A stretch of 64,000 bases of DNA from Branchinecta lynchi (taxonomy: Eukaryota; Arthropoda; Branchiopoda; Anostraca; Branchinectidae). Below the pieces are notes generated by a model. It did not search any database. It was not told where the DNA came from and saw only the letters and a program-made list of their open reading frames with translations. Positions 1 through 10,569 of this stretch are shown here, one piece after another. The translations under genes were made by a program, and so were the position numbers. How positions within the stretch are numbered: position 1 is the first letter of the stretch; each line of letters opens with the position of its first letter. The stretch spans positions 17,014,938-17,078,937 of the forward strand of contig JAKZAP010000014.1 of assembly GCA_023053575.1 (NCBI GenBank), read 5' to 3'.

Positions 1-722
1 TATTGAAGTTGATTAAATGTTCGATTCGGGGGTAAGAAGACATGCTGAGGACGATGGTGAAGACCATTTTATCGCCGGACAAGCAGTTCGTCCGGAATCC
101 GGCAAAAAACGGAAAGTTTGTTAAAAGTAAAAGTTTCATTTGAAGTTGATTAAATGTATGATTTAGGGGTAAGAAGACATGCTGAACTAATGGTGAAAAC
201 CATTTTCTCGCCGGACAACTAGTCCGCCTGTAATCCGGCCAAAACCGGAAAATATGTTAAAAGCAAAAACTTTATCTGAAGTTGGTTAGATGATAGATTT
301 AGGGGTAAGAAGAGATGCTGAGTCTGTATACGATCATCATTTTTTACCCGGACATATAGTTAGTCCGGAATCCGGTTGTACCCGCATTTTTTTTTTCTAG
401 TCAAAGTTTTATTTAAAGTTGATTAGATGTTGTTTATAGGATAAGGAGATACGCCGGTTTCGTTTCTGAACTTTCTTTTTTTGCTGGACTAGTAGTTCGC
501 TCGGAATTCGGGCGAAACTGCAAATTTGGCTGTGGTAAAGCAGGAAGTTTCGGTCAGTATCGTCAAAATAGATATGGCTTATAGAGTTATAGATAGATAG
601 CTAGATAGAATATCTGAACTCGGTTTTCTCTGATGATTAGCCTGGCGAAGACAAATCCCAATTGTCTGGATAAAATCTTAGATTTTTGGGATCCCATCGA
701 CACCTTTGGTCTTGTTTTTTTT
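1..722 (+). repeat. R1 dispersed repeat, copy a (5' end outside window)
   Basis: Several monomers of about 136 bp are visible. Each has a GAAGTTGATTA-like start, GGGGTAAGAAGACATGCTGA, a CCGGACAAGTAGTTCG-like block and an AATCCGGCCAAAACCGG-like block. The tail carries TTTTTGGGATCCCATCGA and ends in TTTGGTCTTG, the usual R1 3' end. No coding capacity is seen. The head of this copy lies outside the window. Confidence 0.85.
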
Positions 723-814
723 ATCATTCGTTACAAAGTGCTATTCTTCATTTTGTATGACTTCGGCGGTAACGCTGTGACAGCTACTTTTGAAAAATAA
801 AATTCTATTCTATT

Positions 815-1785
815 CTATTCTAAACTTCCCGACTGTGGAGCAATTATAACGCCGTTAAAGGACGTCCAGAGGATTGTTAAATCAGCGGCAGTTACAGGTA
901 TGAAGGACAGTCTTATAGCCATATGAGCAATAACAATAATAAGTAATGATTCCCCGTGACAGGAATCAGTAGGTACCAAGCTGAAACTTGGTAGGTTTAT
1001 GAGCATTGGGGTCTCTTTTTACTTTTTGCAAATACGAAACTCCACCCCCACTTGGTTGAGGGGAATTGGGCCCAGGTTGCCCATTTTTTAATGTTTCTAA
1101 CTTGACAATAACTGGAGATAAGGCGATGAAATTCCTCTGTGCTCATGGGCAAGTTGGCTCAAATTTCCCATGCAAAATGTTTTTGACACGTGACTGGAAT
1201 TAAACTCCAAGCTGGTATACTTGAGGAAAAAGAGGCGCAAATACGCATTTTGATGGGTCCCGCCCCCCCCCCCTCCCGTTCATGGGCAGCTGGGCCCAGA
1301 TTTCCCATGATTTAAGTTCGTCCATGACAGGTCTCAAGTCCAACTCTTATATATTTGGGGAGATATATTCATGGATGGATGTAGCAGCAACAAATAAGAC
1401 GACGCTACGAACTTAATCTTTAATGAACAGTTGGAAACTTGACTGTTTTATCATATGATCGCGAGGAGATACGCTGGATTCGTTTCTGAATTACCCTTTA
1501 CTCCAGGGCAATCTGGACCCAGTTGCCCATGAAAGGGGTGGTTGGGGGAGGTGCATTTTAAAAGCACTTTTCCAGCCCTAGGATCTACATGTACAAGGAA
1601 TTTCATCGTCCCATGTCCAGTTCTGGCCAAGCTATGAACATTATTCACTGGGCAATCTGGTCCCATTTGCCCCTGAACCTGGTTGGGGTGGAGGGTGGGA
1701 CCCCAAAAGGCACGACTAGACCCCAATACCCACTAGCGTACCAAATCTGAACTTGATACTTGCACTGGTTCACAACTTATGAGCT
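815..1785. repeat. R3 dispersed repeat, rearranged copy
   Basis: Positions about 940-1450 match 20760-21330 in the same direction (GGGTCTCTTTTTACTTTTTGC, CACCCCCACTTGGTT, CAACAGTTG...CATATGATCG). Positions about 1490-1785 match 20440-20760 in the opposite direction. The two halves of R3 are therefore inverted relative to each other here, with a short R1-like piece (GGAGATACGCTGGATTCGTTTCTGAA) at the junction near 1464. The repeated word is GGGCAACTGGGCCCAGATTGCCCA-like. The short open frames here are by-products of the repeat. Confidence 0.75.
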
Positions 1786-3084
1786 CCACAAAATACGGTG
1801 AAAACTGGACACCGAAAGCCGAAAGCTTGCTACAGCGCTCGCAATAGTGGACTGTTCCAAGGAACACTCCACTAAAAACGAGGCTCTGGAAAGCCGACAG
1901 TTTCTCAGCCCTTGGAGAAGAGAGCTCTCAGACAGTGGCACGCATCGACTTTGATCCATTGCCAATCGAATACTTAGAACGGAGACTTTTTGCGGTAGTG
2001 ACACAAGTTCCGGTGGTGCATTTTATTTTGCTAGGATAATGGCTCATTATCAGTGAACGCCAAAGCAAACAGCAAACCGTAAACGTGCTTTATTGCAGAG
2101 CTACTTGGGCAAGATTCTCCACTGGCCCAGACGGAGCGGAAGTGACGCTTTCCAGCCCACTACAAGAACATTTGCTCTTAAAGGACTTCTTTCACTACGC
2201 ACTGTTTCTGTCCCAAAACTACAAAATAGTTGAATACTTCAAACCTAGGGTCTGATTTAACAAATAGCCCAGGGCTTTGACTGATTCAAGTCTTTGTTCA
2301 TGCCCGTTGATTCCTAGCAAAACAAATAAGAGTGTTCTCGTTAGGTGGGCCATAATGTCCCGTATGAATTTGGGTCTCCGAGTTTATCGATTGGGTGAAG
2401 CGCTTTCGGATGTAGGTTGCATTAGAAGTAAAGGTAATGCGGGTCCTTAGGACCGCTTGTGCTTCCTTAAAATTTATTCTCGAGCTCCTGCTTTACACGG
2501 GTTTACAGTAGAGGTATGCTTCTTTAAACGACATTCTTCGAACCGTGCCATTTTCATCCACTTCCTGCGACACGTTAAAGCCTTTGATTCATGTGGGCGA
2601 GAAGGTGGGAGACATCATTCCGATGGGTCTGATTTTTACGAACACACTGTTACCTCTGTCTTCCTCAAAATCCTCACGTTATCCGCAAATTACTTGAACA
2701 CACTTCACTCCTGAAAGAAAATCCGCCATTGCTAATTAACTATTGATTGATCTCCTGGCGTTGGTCAGAAGATTACTAAAACCTTCGAGAAGATCCAGTG
2801 GCGTGTAAGAGGATTAAAACAACTAAGTATATCACCATGTGGACGTTTAGATATGTTGGAAGAAGAAATCATCGGCCAGTTTGACATGTTTTGGTCTCGG
2901 AAGCTAAATATTATTTAGCTCAATTTCAGAATCTTCGAGAAATCACTATGACAAATTTAGTATAATTTACGGCATTTGTTTATTGTGATCTAGTATACAT
3001 CCTTAATTCTCTGGACTACGGGAATTAACAAGAAAAAACAGAAAAAAAAACTTGAATAAATCGATAATGCAAATAATTAGTTTC
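1786..3084. other. No recognised gene or element
   Basis: Apart from the end of the inverted R3 piece near 1800, I recognise nothing. Open frames are short and have no recognisable motifs. An 85-codon frame at 2457-2714 on the + strand has no family features. Confidence 0.5.
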
Positions 3085-3340
3085 ACTTTCGTAAGAGCAG
3101 GACACATATTTTAACGTACGCCAGGAGTTTAGCCTGGTAACAGTGGACTAATTCCGTATCGTCGGTCATATGGTCTAATACAGGACGCGATCTTTTTAGT
3201 TTCCCCTCCCACATTAACATAGATCATGGACGTGTGAACTATAGCTTGGGTATTCTTCCAGTGGTGGGCCTGCACGGCTTCCTGGATGATCATGCAGTAA
3301 TTTTCGGCAAAATCACAGGCAATAACTGCTTCATTCTCGG
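3085..3340 (-). pseudogene. Fragment of a multi-copy metazoan gene family with DFAENY...QEAVQ.HHW motif
   Basis: Read on the minus strand from about 3337, one frame gives ENEAVIACDFAENYCM, then IIQEAVQAHHWKNTQAIVHT, then SMIYVNVGGETKK. After a frameshift near 3165 another frame gives LDHMTDDTELVHCYQAKLLA. From memory this order (VDFAENY, QDE.Q..HW, then a SDHLTHDT..V-like block) matches an uncharacterised, often multi-copy protein family of arthropods and other invertebrates, sometimes named CC8L18.2-like. In-frame TGA codons lie just upstream (around 3351 and 3363), so the piece is broken on both sides. The family link is recognition by eye. The open frame on the opposite strand (3234-3530) is its shadow. 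Confidence 0.4.
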
Positions 3341-4176
3341 GAAAATTGCTTGCCTCAAATTTTCACTGAATTCAACAGACTATACACCCATACGTAGCAT
3401 TCATTCCACCAAGCAACGTGTGTATTTGCCAGAGGGTACGCACCACCAATTAGTTCAGTACGATGAAATGTTCAAAGTGGGGCATGATAAGAACCCAGTG
3501 ACAAGCGAGTTACGCCAACAGCCGAAATAAAAATTACAATAGTTGTAATTTTTGATAATATTATCAAGGGTCGCAAAAAGATTTCTTTTTACAACCAAAC
3601 AAATCTAAATGGGCCTACTTAGCTGTAGTGTTAGTTGGACATGTTCAGAAATTGAACAACAAGGTTTGTATTCATGGATTTAGGATACCGGATAACAAGA
3701 CCGAGAATGCCGATTGATTTAATAAAATTGTCTACAACTGGGATTCCAGTGCTGAGTCTTCGGCCTACGACGGCTTATTGTGGCCGCTATGGTAATACTT
3801 CCTTGCATCGTCACAACATGTGTGAAGATAATGTAAACGCGTAACGTTCCGCTTTGAATAAACGTTGGGGAAGGTAACAGGGACTCGCTTCGCTCGGCTG
3901 CTTTTTCAGTTGCGTTTAAACATCTATAAAACGGGGTCGGTGAATTATCTATTGCGGACCCAAAAAGCTACCATTCAACCTGTTCCCGAATAGTAAGAGG
4001 AGAGGTTGAAATTACGGAATCACTACGCAGCGAGCGGAGTGCATCGCAGAAACCACAATTACTATTCAGGGAGGAGGAAAAGAATATTAAAATTAGCTTT
4101 TGAAGTTGAAAAAGGGAACCTTGAAAGACCGTGAAAAAGTAAATAATTTTAAGTACCTTAGGTTCGATGGGACAAT
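3341..4176. other. No recognised gene or element
   Basis: No coding signature or repeat shared with the rest of the window was recognised. A short R1 tail-like piece (GGTTCGATGGGACAATAA) sits just before the next R1 copy, near 4161. Confidence 0.4.
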
Positions 4177-5317
4177 AAACAAGACCAAAGGTTTCGATGG
4201 GATCCCAAAAATTCAATACCTGATCCAGACAACTGGGTCTTGTCTTGGCCAGATCCAGTCATCGCCAGACTCCTTGAACATTTTTACAATTAAAATTCAG
4301 AAACAGATTAAGGCCAAATAGCTAGTCGTCTGGGAAAACCAAGTTCAGATATGGATTCAGCATGTGTGTTTACCTCTATAAGTCATATCTGTTTTGACGA
4401 AAACTTCCTGCAACTTCTGCCAATTTCCTGGTTTCGGCCGAACTCCAGAACTACTTGTCCGGCGAATAAAGAAAGCTCAAAAATGAACTCAGGGTATCTT
4501 CTTTCCCTAATAATGAGCATCTAATCAACTTCAAATAAAAATTTAACTTCTAACAAATTTTCCGACTCCAGCCGGATTCCGGTCGAACTATATTTCCGGG
4601 TAAAATATGATTGTCAAACGCGGATTCAGCATCTCTTCTTACCCTTAAATCGGTTATCTAATCAACTAGAAATAAAACTTAAGCTTCTAACAATTTTCCG
4701 GTTTTGGCCGGATTCGGGGGGAACTACATGTCCAGGTTGAAATTTTTTTCACATAAGTGTTCTGCATGTCTTCTTGCCCTAAATCGAACATTTAATCAAC
4801 TCCAAATAAAACTTTTAATTTTAACAAACTTTCCGGTTTGGGCCGGATTCCGGATGAACTACTTGTCCGTCGAGAAAATGGTTTTCACCATCGTCCTCAG
4901 CATGTCTTTCTACCCCTAAATCGAACATTTAATCAACTTCAAATACAACTTTTACTTTTAACAAACTTTCCGGTTTTGGCCGGATTCCGGGCGAACTACT
5001 TCTGTCCGATGACAGAATGGTTTTCACCATCGTGTTCAGCATGTCTTCTTACCCCATAATCGACTATCACATTAGCTGTTTCAAAATATATTGTTTGCCC
5101 CTTAATTTGAACCCCCTTCCCCACCCCTAAATGTAGGGCTACAAAGCCCATCTGCGAACTTGACTGGTCCGACGACCCAACGAATCCTGACACCAAGTTT
5201 CATCAAAATATCTCATTCCCTTCGAGAGTTATCGTGCTTACAGACGGACGGACAGACAGACGGACAACTTTTGCTATGTCATAGGTGTCCCTCCACTTAC
5301 GTTTTGGGATCCCAAAA
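4177..5317 (-). repeat. R1 dispersed repeat, copy b
   Basis: A complete-looking copy on the minus strand. On the + strand it begins with the inverted tail (AACAAGACCAAAGGTTTCGA, then GGGATCCC), runs through about four monomers, and ends with the inverted head, finishing in ACGTTTTGGGATCCCAAAA. Its head faces the head of copy c about 64 bp away, so the two form a large inverted pair. Confidence 0.85.
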
Positions 5318-5380
5318 ACCTATTCGGGGATAAGATTCCAATTTTCTTTTTTTCTGTTCTTCAATTCTTCAAATAAATTA

Positions 5381-6193
5381 TTTTTGGGGATCCCAGAACG
5401 GAAGTGGATGTTTACTTATGACTTCATAAAAATTTTTCGTCTGTACGACCGTCCGTATGCACCGTAACTATCGAAAGAAATGAGATGTTTTGATGAAACT
5501 TGGTGTGAGGATTCTTTGGTCGTACAAATAAACTGAACTTAACTAAAATCTTTGGGTCAAGGGACAGGTCGGGTTCGTAGATGGCCTGCATTTAGGGGTG
5601 GGGTCTAAAGAAAGGGCGAACAAAATATTTCTTAACATCTAATGAGATAGTCAATTTAGGAGTGAGGAGACATAAACTGGAAAAACCGAAAGACCGAAAA
5701 ACTAGAAAAGGCCGAAACTGGAAAAATTTGTTATGATTAAAAGCGTTTTGTCTTGAGTTGATTAGAGGTCCGGTGTAGCGGTAAGGAAGCATGCTGAATC
5801 CGTGTATAAAATTATTTTCTCGCTGGACAAAGGGTTCGCCCGAAATCCGGCCGAAACCGGAAAATCTGTTAAAAGTAATCTGAACTTGATTAGAGGTTCT
5901 ATGTAAGGGTAAGGAGGCCCGCTGAACTCGTTTCTGAGCTTTACTTTTTTGACGGACAAGTAGTTTGCCCGGAATCCGGTCGAAACCAGAAATGTGGACG
6001 AAGTAAGGCTCAATTTTTGTCAAAGTAAAGTATGACGTATGAGGAATCCATATCCGAACTTGATTTTCTCAGATGATTAGCCATTGGCTTTAATCTGTTT
6101 CTAAATTTAATGTGGTTAAATTGTTTAAGGAGTCTGTCGAAGACCGAATATCTAGAAGACCCAATTGTCTAGATCGAATATTAAATTTTTGGG
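5381..6193 (+). repeat. R1 dispersed repeat, copy c, interrupted by a LINE
   Basis: It starts TTTTTGGGGATCCCAGAACG and carries head and monomer sequence. It breaks off inside the tail motif at TTTTTGGGAT, directly followed by the AGGT microsatellite tail of a minus-strand LINE. The missing end reappears at 13741 (GATCGAAACCTTTGGTCTTG). The R1 copy is therefore older than the LINE insertion. Confidence 0.85.
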
Positions 6194-6531
6194 ATAGGTA
6201 GGTAGGTAGGTAGGTAGGTAGGTTTTTATTTTTAACCAAAAACATTAAAAATAAAATAAAATAACACTACTAATATCCCATTGCAGCAAAAAGAAAGTCC
6301 TAAGGACTTGTGCTGCAATTTATTAATACTACTTGTATCTAATAAATAAATAACTAAACATAACAACTTATTATCCACCTAGCCTATGACTTAAATAACA
6401 AACAATTAAACGTGAACACTACACGCAACAAGAATCCTTAATATTTACTCATTACCAGTTTCAGCCCCACCCGAACAACTGTGAAAATAAAGAAAGAACA
6501 AAAAAAGAAGAAGAAAAAGACCACATACCCT

Positions 6532-6750
6532 TCAACTCGTATTAATTAACTGGAAAGTTTTCAGTTTATTTTTAAATCCGTATAAAGTGGCAGACTCCCT
6601 GATGCTAGACGGTAGATTATTCCAAACAGAAGGCCCCAGATTATGAATCATATAAGATGATCTAACTGTTTTTCTTTTTTCATTAGTTAAAAACTGTGCA
6701 TTTCTAGTATCATAATTGTGGTGCTCCTGATTCATAGAAAAACTAGACCT
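6532..6750 (-). pseudogene. C-terminal end of the LINE ORF2, separated from its body by E1
   Basis: On the minus strand this encodes RSSFSMNQEHHNYDTRNAQF, then a block with SYMIHNLGPSVWNNLPSSIR, then a stop. HNYDTRN followed by GP.VWN.LP..IR is the usual C-terminal signature of CR1/L2/Rex-type LINE reverse transcriptases, and it is missing from the main ORF2. The reading frame of 10570-13378 should resume here once the 3.8-kb insertion is removed. Confidence 0.85.
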
Positions 6751-6808
6751 ACGTTGCCCGGGCAACGTGAAGTGTTGCGGCAACCTTTGTCCGGCTTCGC
6801 CGACTAAA

Positions 6809-6837
6809 GTGTTGCGAGAGCAACACTTTGGTTTTGT
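6809..6837 (+). repeat. E1 left terminal inverted repeat (29 bp)
   Basis: Begins GTGTTGCGAGAGCAACAC and ends TTTGGTTTTGT. It is exactly complementary to 10541-10569. It lies 58 bp inside the apparent left edge of E1, so further hairpin-rich sequence sits outside it. Confidence 0.9.
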
Positions 6838-6974
6838 TTCTTCGCTGTCGGTTAAATGCTGAAATTGTCAACTTATCGAAGCTTTTAAAACGGTATGTTC
6901 TAAAAAGAATAATCACATAATCAAAAGCTGTTCTTTAGCGTTGTAAAACCAACAACAAAACAATATCGGAAGAA

Positions 6975-9900
6975 GGCTATCCGTAACGTTTCAGGATTAA
7001 AATACCATAGATGACACTATTAATTATTACACATCTACCTTATTGTTTTACATTACCGTATCGTTTGTACCCGTTGCGTAAACAGTTAATCCTAGGTTAT
7101 AGCGATAGACCATCGATACAAACTTTCTTACTGTCATATTTACAGAAATCGAATAGAATGTGCACCAATTTTCAAAAATTTCTAGCCCCTCGTGAACCGA
7201 TCTTACTTACAAGTCCGTCTCCCGTGATTGACATCAAATTCACCGGAAACAAATAATGGATACACCAACTATCAAAAGTTGCAAACCCCTCATCGCTGAA
7301 GATGATTATAGCATAAAAGCCGATTATTACTTACAAGTCCCATGCATGTCTTACAATTGGGAACAAAATTGTTCTTACCATCGAATACATATCCTGAGAC
7401 AAATAACAGGTATACCAACTAGCAAAAGCTTTAAACTCCTCGTTGCTGAAGATGATTATGAGCTAACAGTCGACTGTTGCTTACAGTCGACTGTTGCTTA
7501 CAAGTCCCTTACATGTCTCATAACTGGTATCGCCTATTTTTGGTTTCAGTGTGTACCTTACTCCTGAAGTTGTCAACCCCTTGAAACTTTCAAAATGGTT
7601 TATCTCATGAAGGATTTTTGTTCAAAAAAATGGATGGCATATATTTTGATCAGCTCTTCAAGGGCTATCGATTGCCCTAACCACAACAAAAGCATATCGG
7701 AAAAAGGGACTAAATTGACTTTGCAGTCAGTTGAACTTTATCCTTTTCAATCGTAGACATCGTGACGGATGAAAACTTGGAATAATATCCTATATAATCT
7801 AGTTGGTATTATAAAGCTATCCGTAACTTTTTAGGATTAAAATACCATAGATGACACTATTAATTATTACGAAACTACCTTGTTTTACATTACAGTATCG
7901 TTTGTACCCGTTGCGTTAACAGTAAATCCTAGGTTACAGCGATAGACCAACGATACAAACTTTCTTACCGTCAGATTTATATAAATCGAATACAATGTGC
8001 AACAATTTGAACAAATTTCTAGCCCCTCGTGCACCGATTCTACTGACAAGTCCCTTTCCCGTGATAGACATCAAGTTCACCGGATAAAAATAATGGGTAC
8101 ACCGACTAGCAAAAGTTGCAAACCCCTCATCGCTGAAGATTTTTGTAGCATAACAGCCGATTATTACTTACAAGTCCCTTGCATGTTTTACATTTGGGAA
8201 CCAAATTGTTCATCAAATGACAGGTACGCCAACTAGCGAGAGCTGCAAACCCCTCATTGCCGAAGATGATTATGAGCTAACAGTCGCCTGTCGCGTACAA
8301 GTCCCCTAAATGTCTCACAACTGGTATCGCCTATTTTTGGTTTCAGTGTGTACCTTACTACTGAAGTTGTCAACCCCTTGAAACTTTCAAACTGGTATAT
8401 CTCATAAAGGAATTTTTTTTACCAAAAAATGGATGTCATATACTTTGATCAGCTCATTAGCGGCTATCGATTGCCGTCGAAGTTGAACTTTATCCTTTTC
8501 AATCGTGGATATCGTGACGGATGAAAACTTGGAACAATATCTTATATAATCTAGTTGATATTATAAAGCTATCCGTAACTTTTCAGGATTAAAATACCAT
8601 AGATGACACTATTAATTATTACAAAATTACCTTATTGTTTTCCATTACCGTATCGTTTGTACCCGTTGCGTAAACAGTTAATCCTAGGTTATACCGATAG
8701 ACCATCGATACAAACTTTCTTACTGTCATATGTACAGAAATCGAATACAATGTGCACCAATTTTCAAAAATTTCTAGCCCCTCGTGAACCGATTCTTACT
8801 TACAAGTCCCTCTCCCGTGATTGACATCAAATTCACCGGAAACAAATAATGGATATACCAGCTATCAAAAGTTGCAAGCCCCTCTTCGCTGAAGATGATT
8901 ATAGCATAAGCTTTTTAAACGGGATGTTCTAAAAAAATTAATCACATGATCAAAAGGTATTCTTCAGCGTTGTAGAGACAACAACACAATAATATAGGAA
9001 GAAGGGACTAAATTAACTTTGCAGTCAGTTGTACTTTATCCTTTTCAATCGTAGACATCGTGACGGATGAAAACTTGGAACAATATCTTATATAATCTAG
9101 TTGGTAATAGAAAGCTATCCGTAACTTTTCAGGATTAAAATACCATAGATGACACTATTAATTATTATGAAACTACCTCATTGCTTTACATTTTCGTTTG
9201 TATCCGTTTTGTAAACAGTTAATCCTCGGTTACATTGATAGACCATCGACACAAACTTTCTTACCGTCAGATTTATAGAAATCGAATACAATGTGCACCC
9301 ATTTGCAGAAATTCCTAGCCCCTCGTGAACCGATTCCTACTTACCAAGTCCCTCTCCCGTGATATACATTAAGTTAACCGGAAACAAATAATGGGTACAC
9401 CAGCTAGCAAAAGCTGCAAACCCATCATCGCAGAAGATGATTGTAGCATAACAGCCGATTATTACTTACAAGTCCCTTGCATATCTTACCATTGGGAACC
9501 AAATTGTTCTTACCATCGAATTCACCGGAAACAAATAACAGGTATACCAACTAGCAAAAGCTGCAAACCCCTCATTACCGAAGATGATTATGGGCTAACA
9601 GTCGACTGTTGCTTAAAAGTCCCCTATATGTATCATAACTGGTATCGCCTATTTTTGGTTTCAATGTACCTTACTATGAAGTTGTCAACCCCTTTGAAAT
9701 TTTCAAACTGGTGTATCTCATGAAGGAATTTTTGTACCAAAAAATGGATGACATATACTTTGATCAGCTCATCAATGGCTATCGAATGCCGTCGAAAAAA
9801 AAATTCTACCTGTCTTAGTTCAAAAGTTGACTTTTTTGCCGTAGGCCAACTTTCTAACGTCACGACTTAGAAAGGAGCAAAGGATAAGCTCTAGTTTCTT

Positions 9901-10180
9901 TAGCAATGAGAGAACTTTTAAAGTTTAAGAGGCACATCTGATATCGTTACTCTACCACAAACCAAAGTGCAAAAAAAAAATTTTATAAACTCAGCTGAAA
10001 TCGTCGCAGACATGGACAGAAACAATAGATGGCAGCACTTTCGGACCCGTGGGAAAAAGCCACTCTTTTGTCTCTGTAGATTTTTCTATTTATCACTCAA
10101 AGAAGATATGTTGGCTATGGGGCCGGGTAACTGCCGCATATATTTAACACTTATAGATTTTAGTCCATCTTCAATTTGAA
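6975..10180 (+). repeat. E1 internal tandem repeats (about 840, 752 and 546 bp plus a final unit)
   Basis: AGCTATCCGTAAC followed by TTTCAGGATTAAAATACCAT-like sequence recurs at about 6975, 7815, 8567 and 9113. Each unit also carries a TTTCTAGCCCCTCGTG block and one or two blocks whose translation is close to SKSCKPLIAEDDY...YLQVP. Frames between blocks are broken by stops and frameshifts in all units. The shorter third unit has lost the second block. Confidence 0.85.
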
Positions 10181-10540
10181 ACTGGTGCCTGCCTGCTTCC
10201 GTGCTAGAACGGAGCTTTCCACTCGAAAGCAGAAACATCTTTTGATGAAACGAAAGGTTCGCTACACAACTTCAGATAGTCCTCTCTGACATAGGCTATA
10301 CAACTCCACTTCACTTCGCAAACCGTAGGCTCTGGCTCGATGACAAGCAAAAACCATCCTTATTGGCCCCAGGCAAGAGTTCTACGGAGCTTTCCAAAAC
10401 GTAAAGTCATATTCATCAATCCGGCCTAAGGTCCACACTTTCCGTAAAAACCGCACAGGTTAGACCCTTCTCAGTTACCAGGAATAAAATGAAATCGGAG
10501 TCATAGGAAAAAAAAAAAAAAAAAAAAAAAAAAAACGAGG

Positions 10541-10569
10541 ACAAAACCAAAGTGTTGCTCTCGCAACAC
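10541..10569 (-). repeat. E1 right terminal inverted repeat (29 bp)
   Basis: Exact inverse of 6809-6837, ending TGTTGCTCTCGCAACAC. It is preceded by CGAGG and a long A run. The same terminus occurs at the end of the second E1 copy (about 51453-51481). Confidence 0.9.

Larger units (their letters stand above)
6751..10569. mobile_element. Element E1: terminal inverted repeats, serial hairpins and internal tandem repeats, inserted in LINE ORF2
   Basis: A segment of about 3.8 kb that interrupts ORF2. An exact 29-bp sequence at 6809-6837 recurs inverted at 10541-10569; each itself contains a GTGTTGC-GAGA-GCAACAC hairpin. The left end adds an 18-bp palindrome (ACGTTGCCCGGGCAACGT, 6751-6768), a GTTGC/GCAAC hairpin and CGGC-TTC-GCCG. 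The right boundary is fixed by copy 2 (50220..51481), which diverges just after the same terminal CGCAACAC. A run of about 30 A lies at 10506-10535. The interior has four direct repeats and no long open frame, so it looks non-autonomous. I see no convincing target-site duplication. The superfamily is unknown. Confidence 0.85.

Noticed and set aside
3234..3530. 98-codon + strand open frame
   Set aside because: Lies opposite the better supported minus-strand pseudogene and has no motif.
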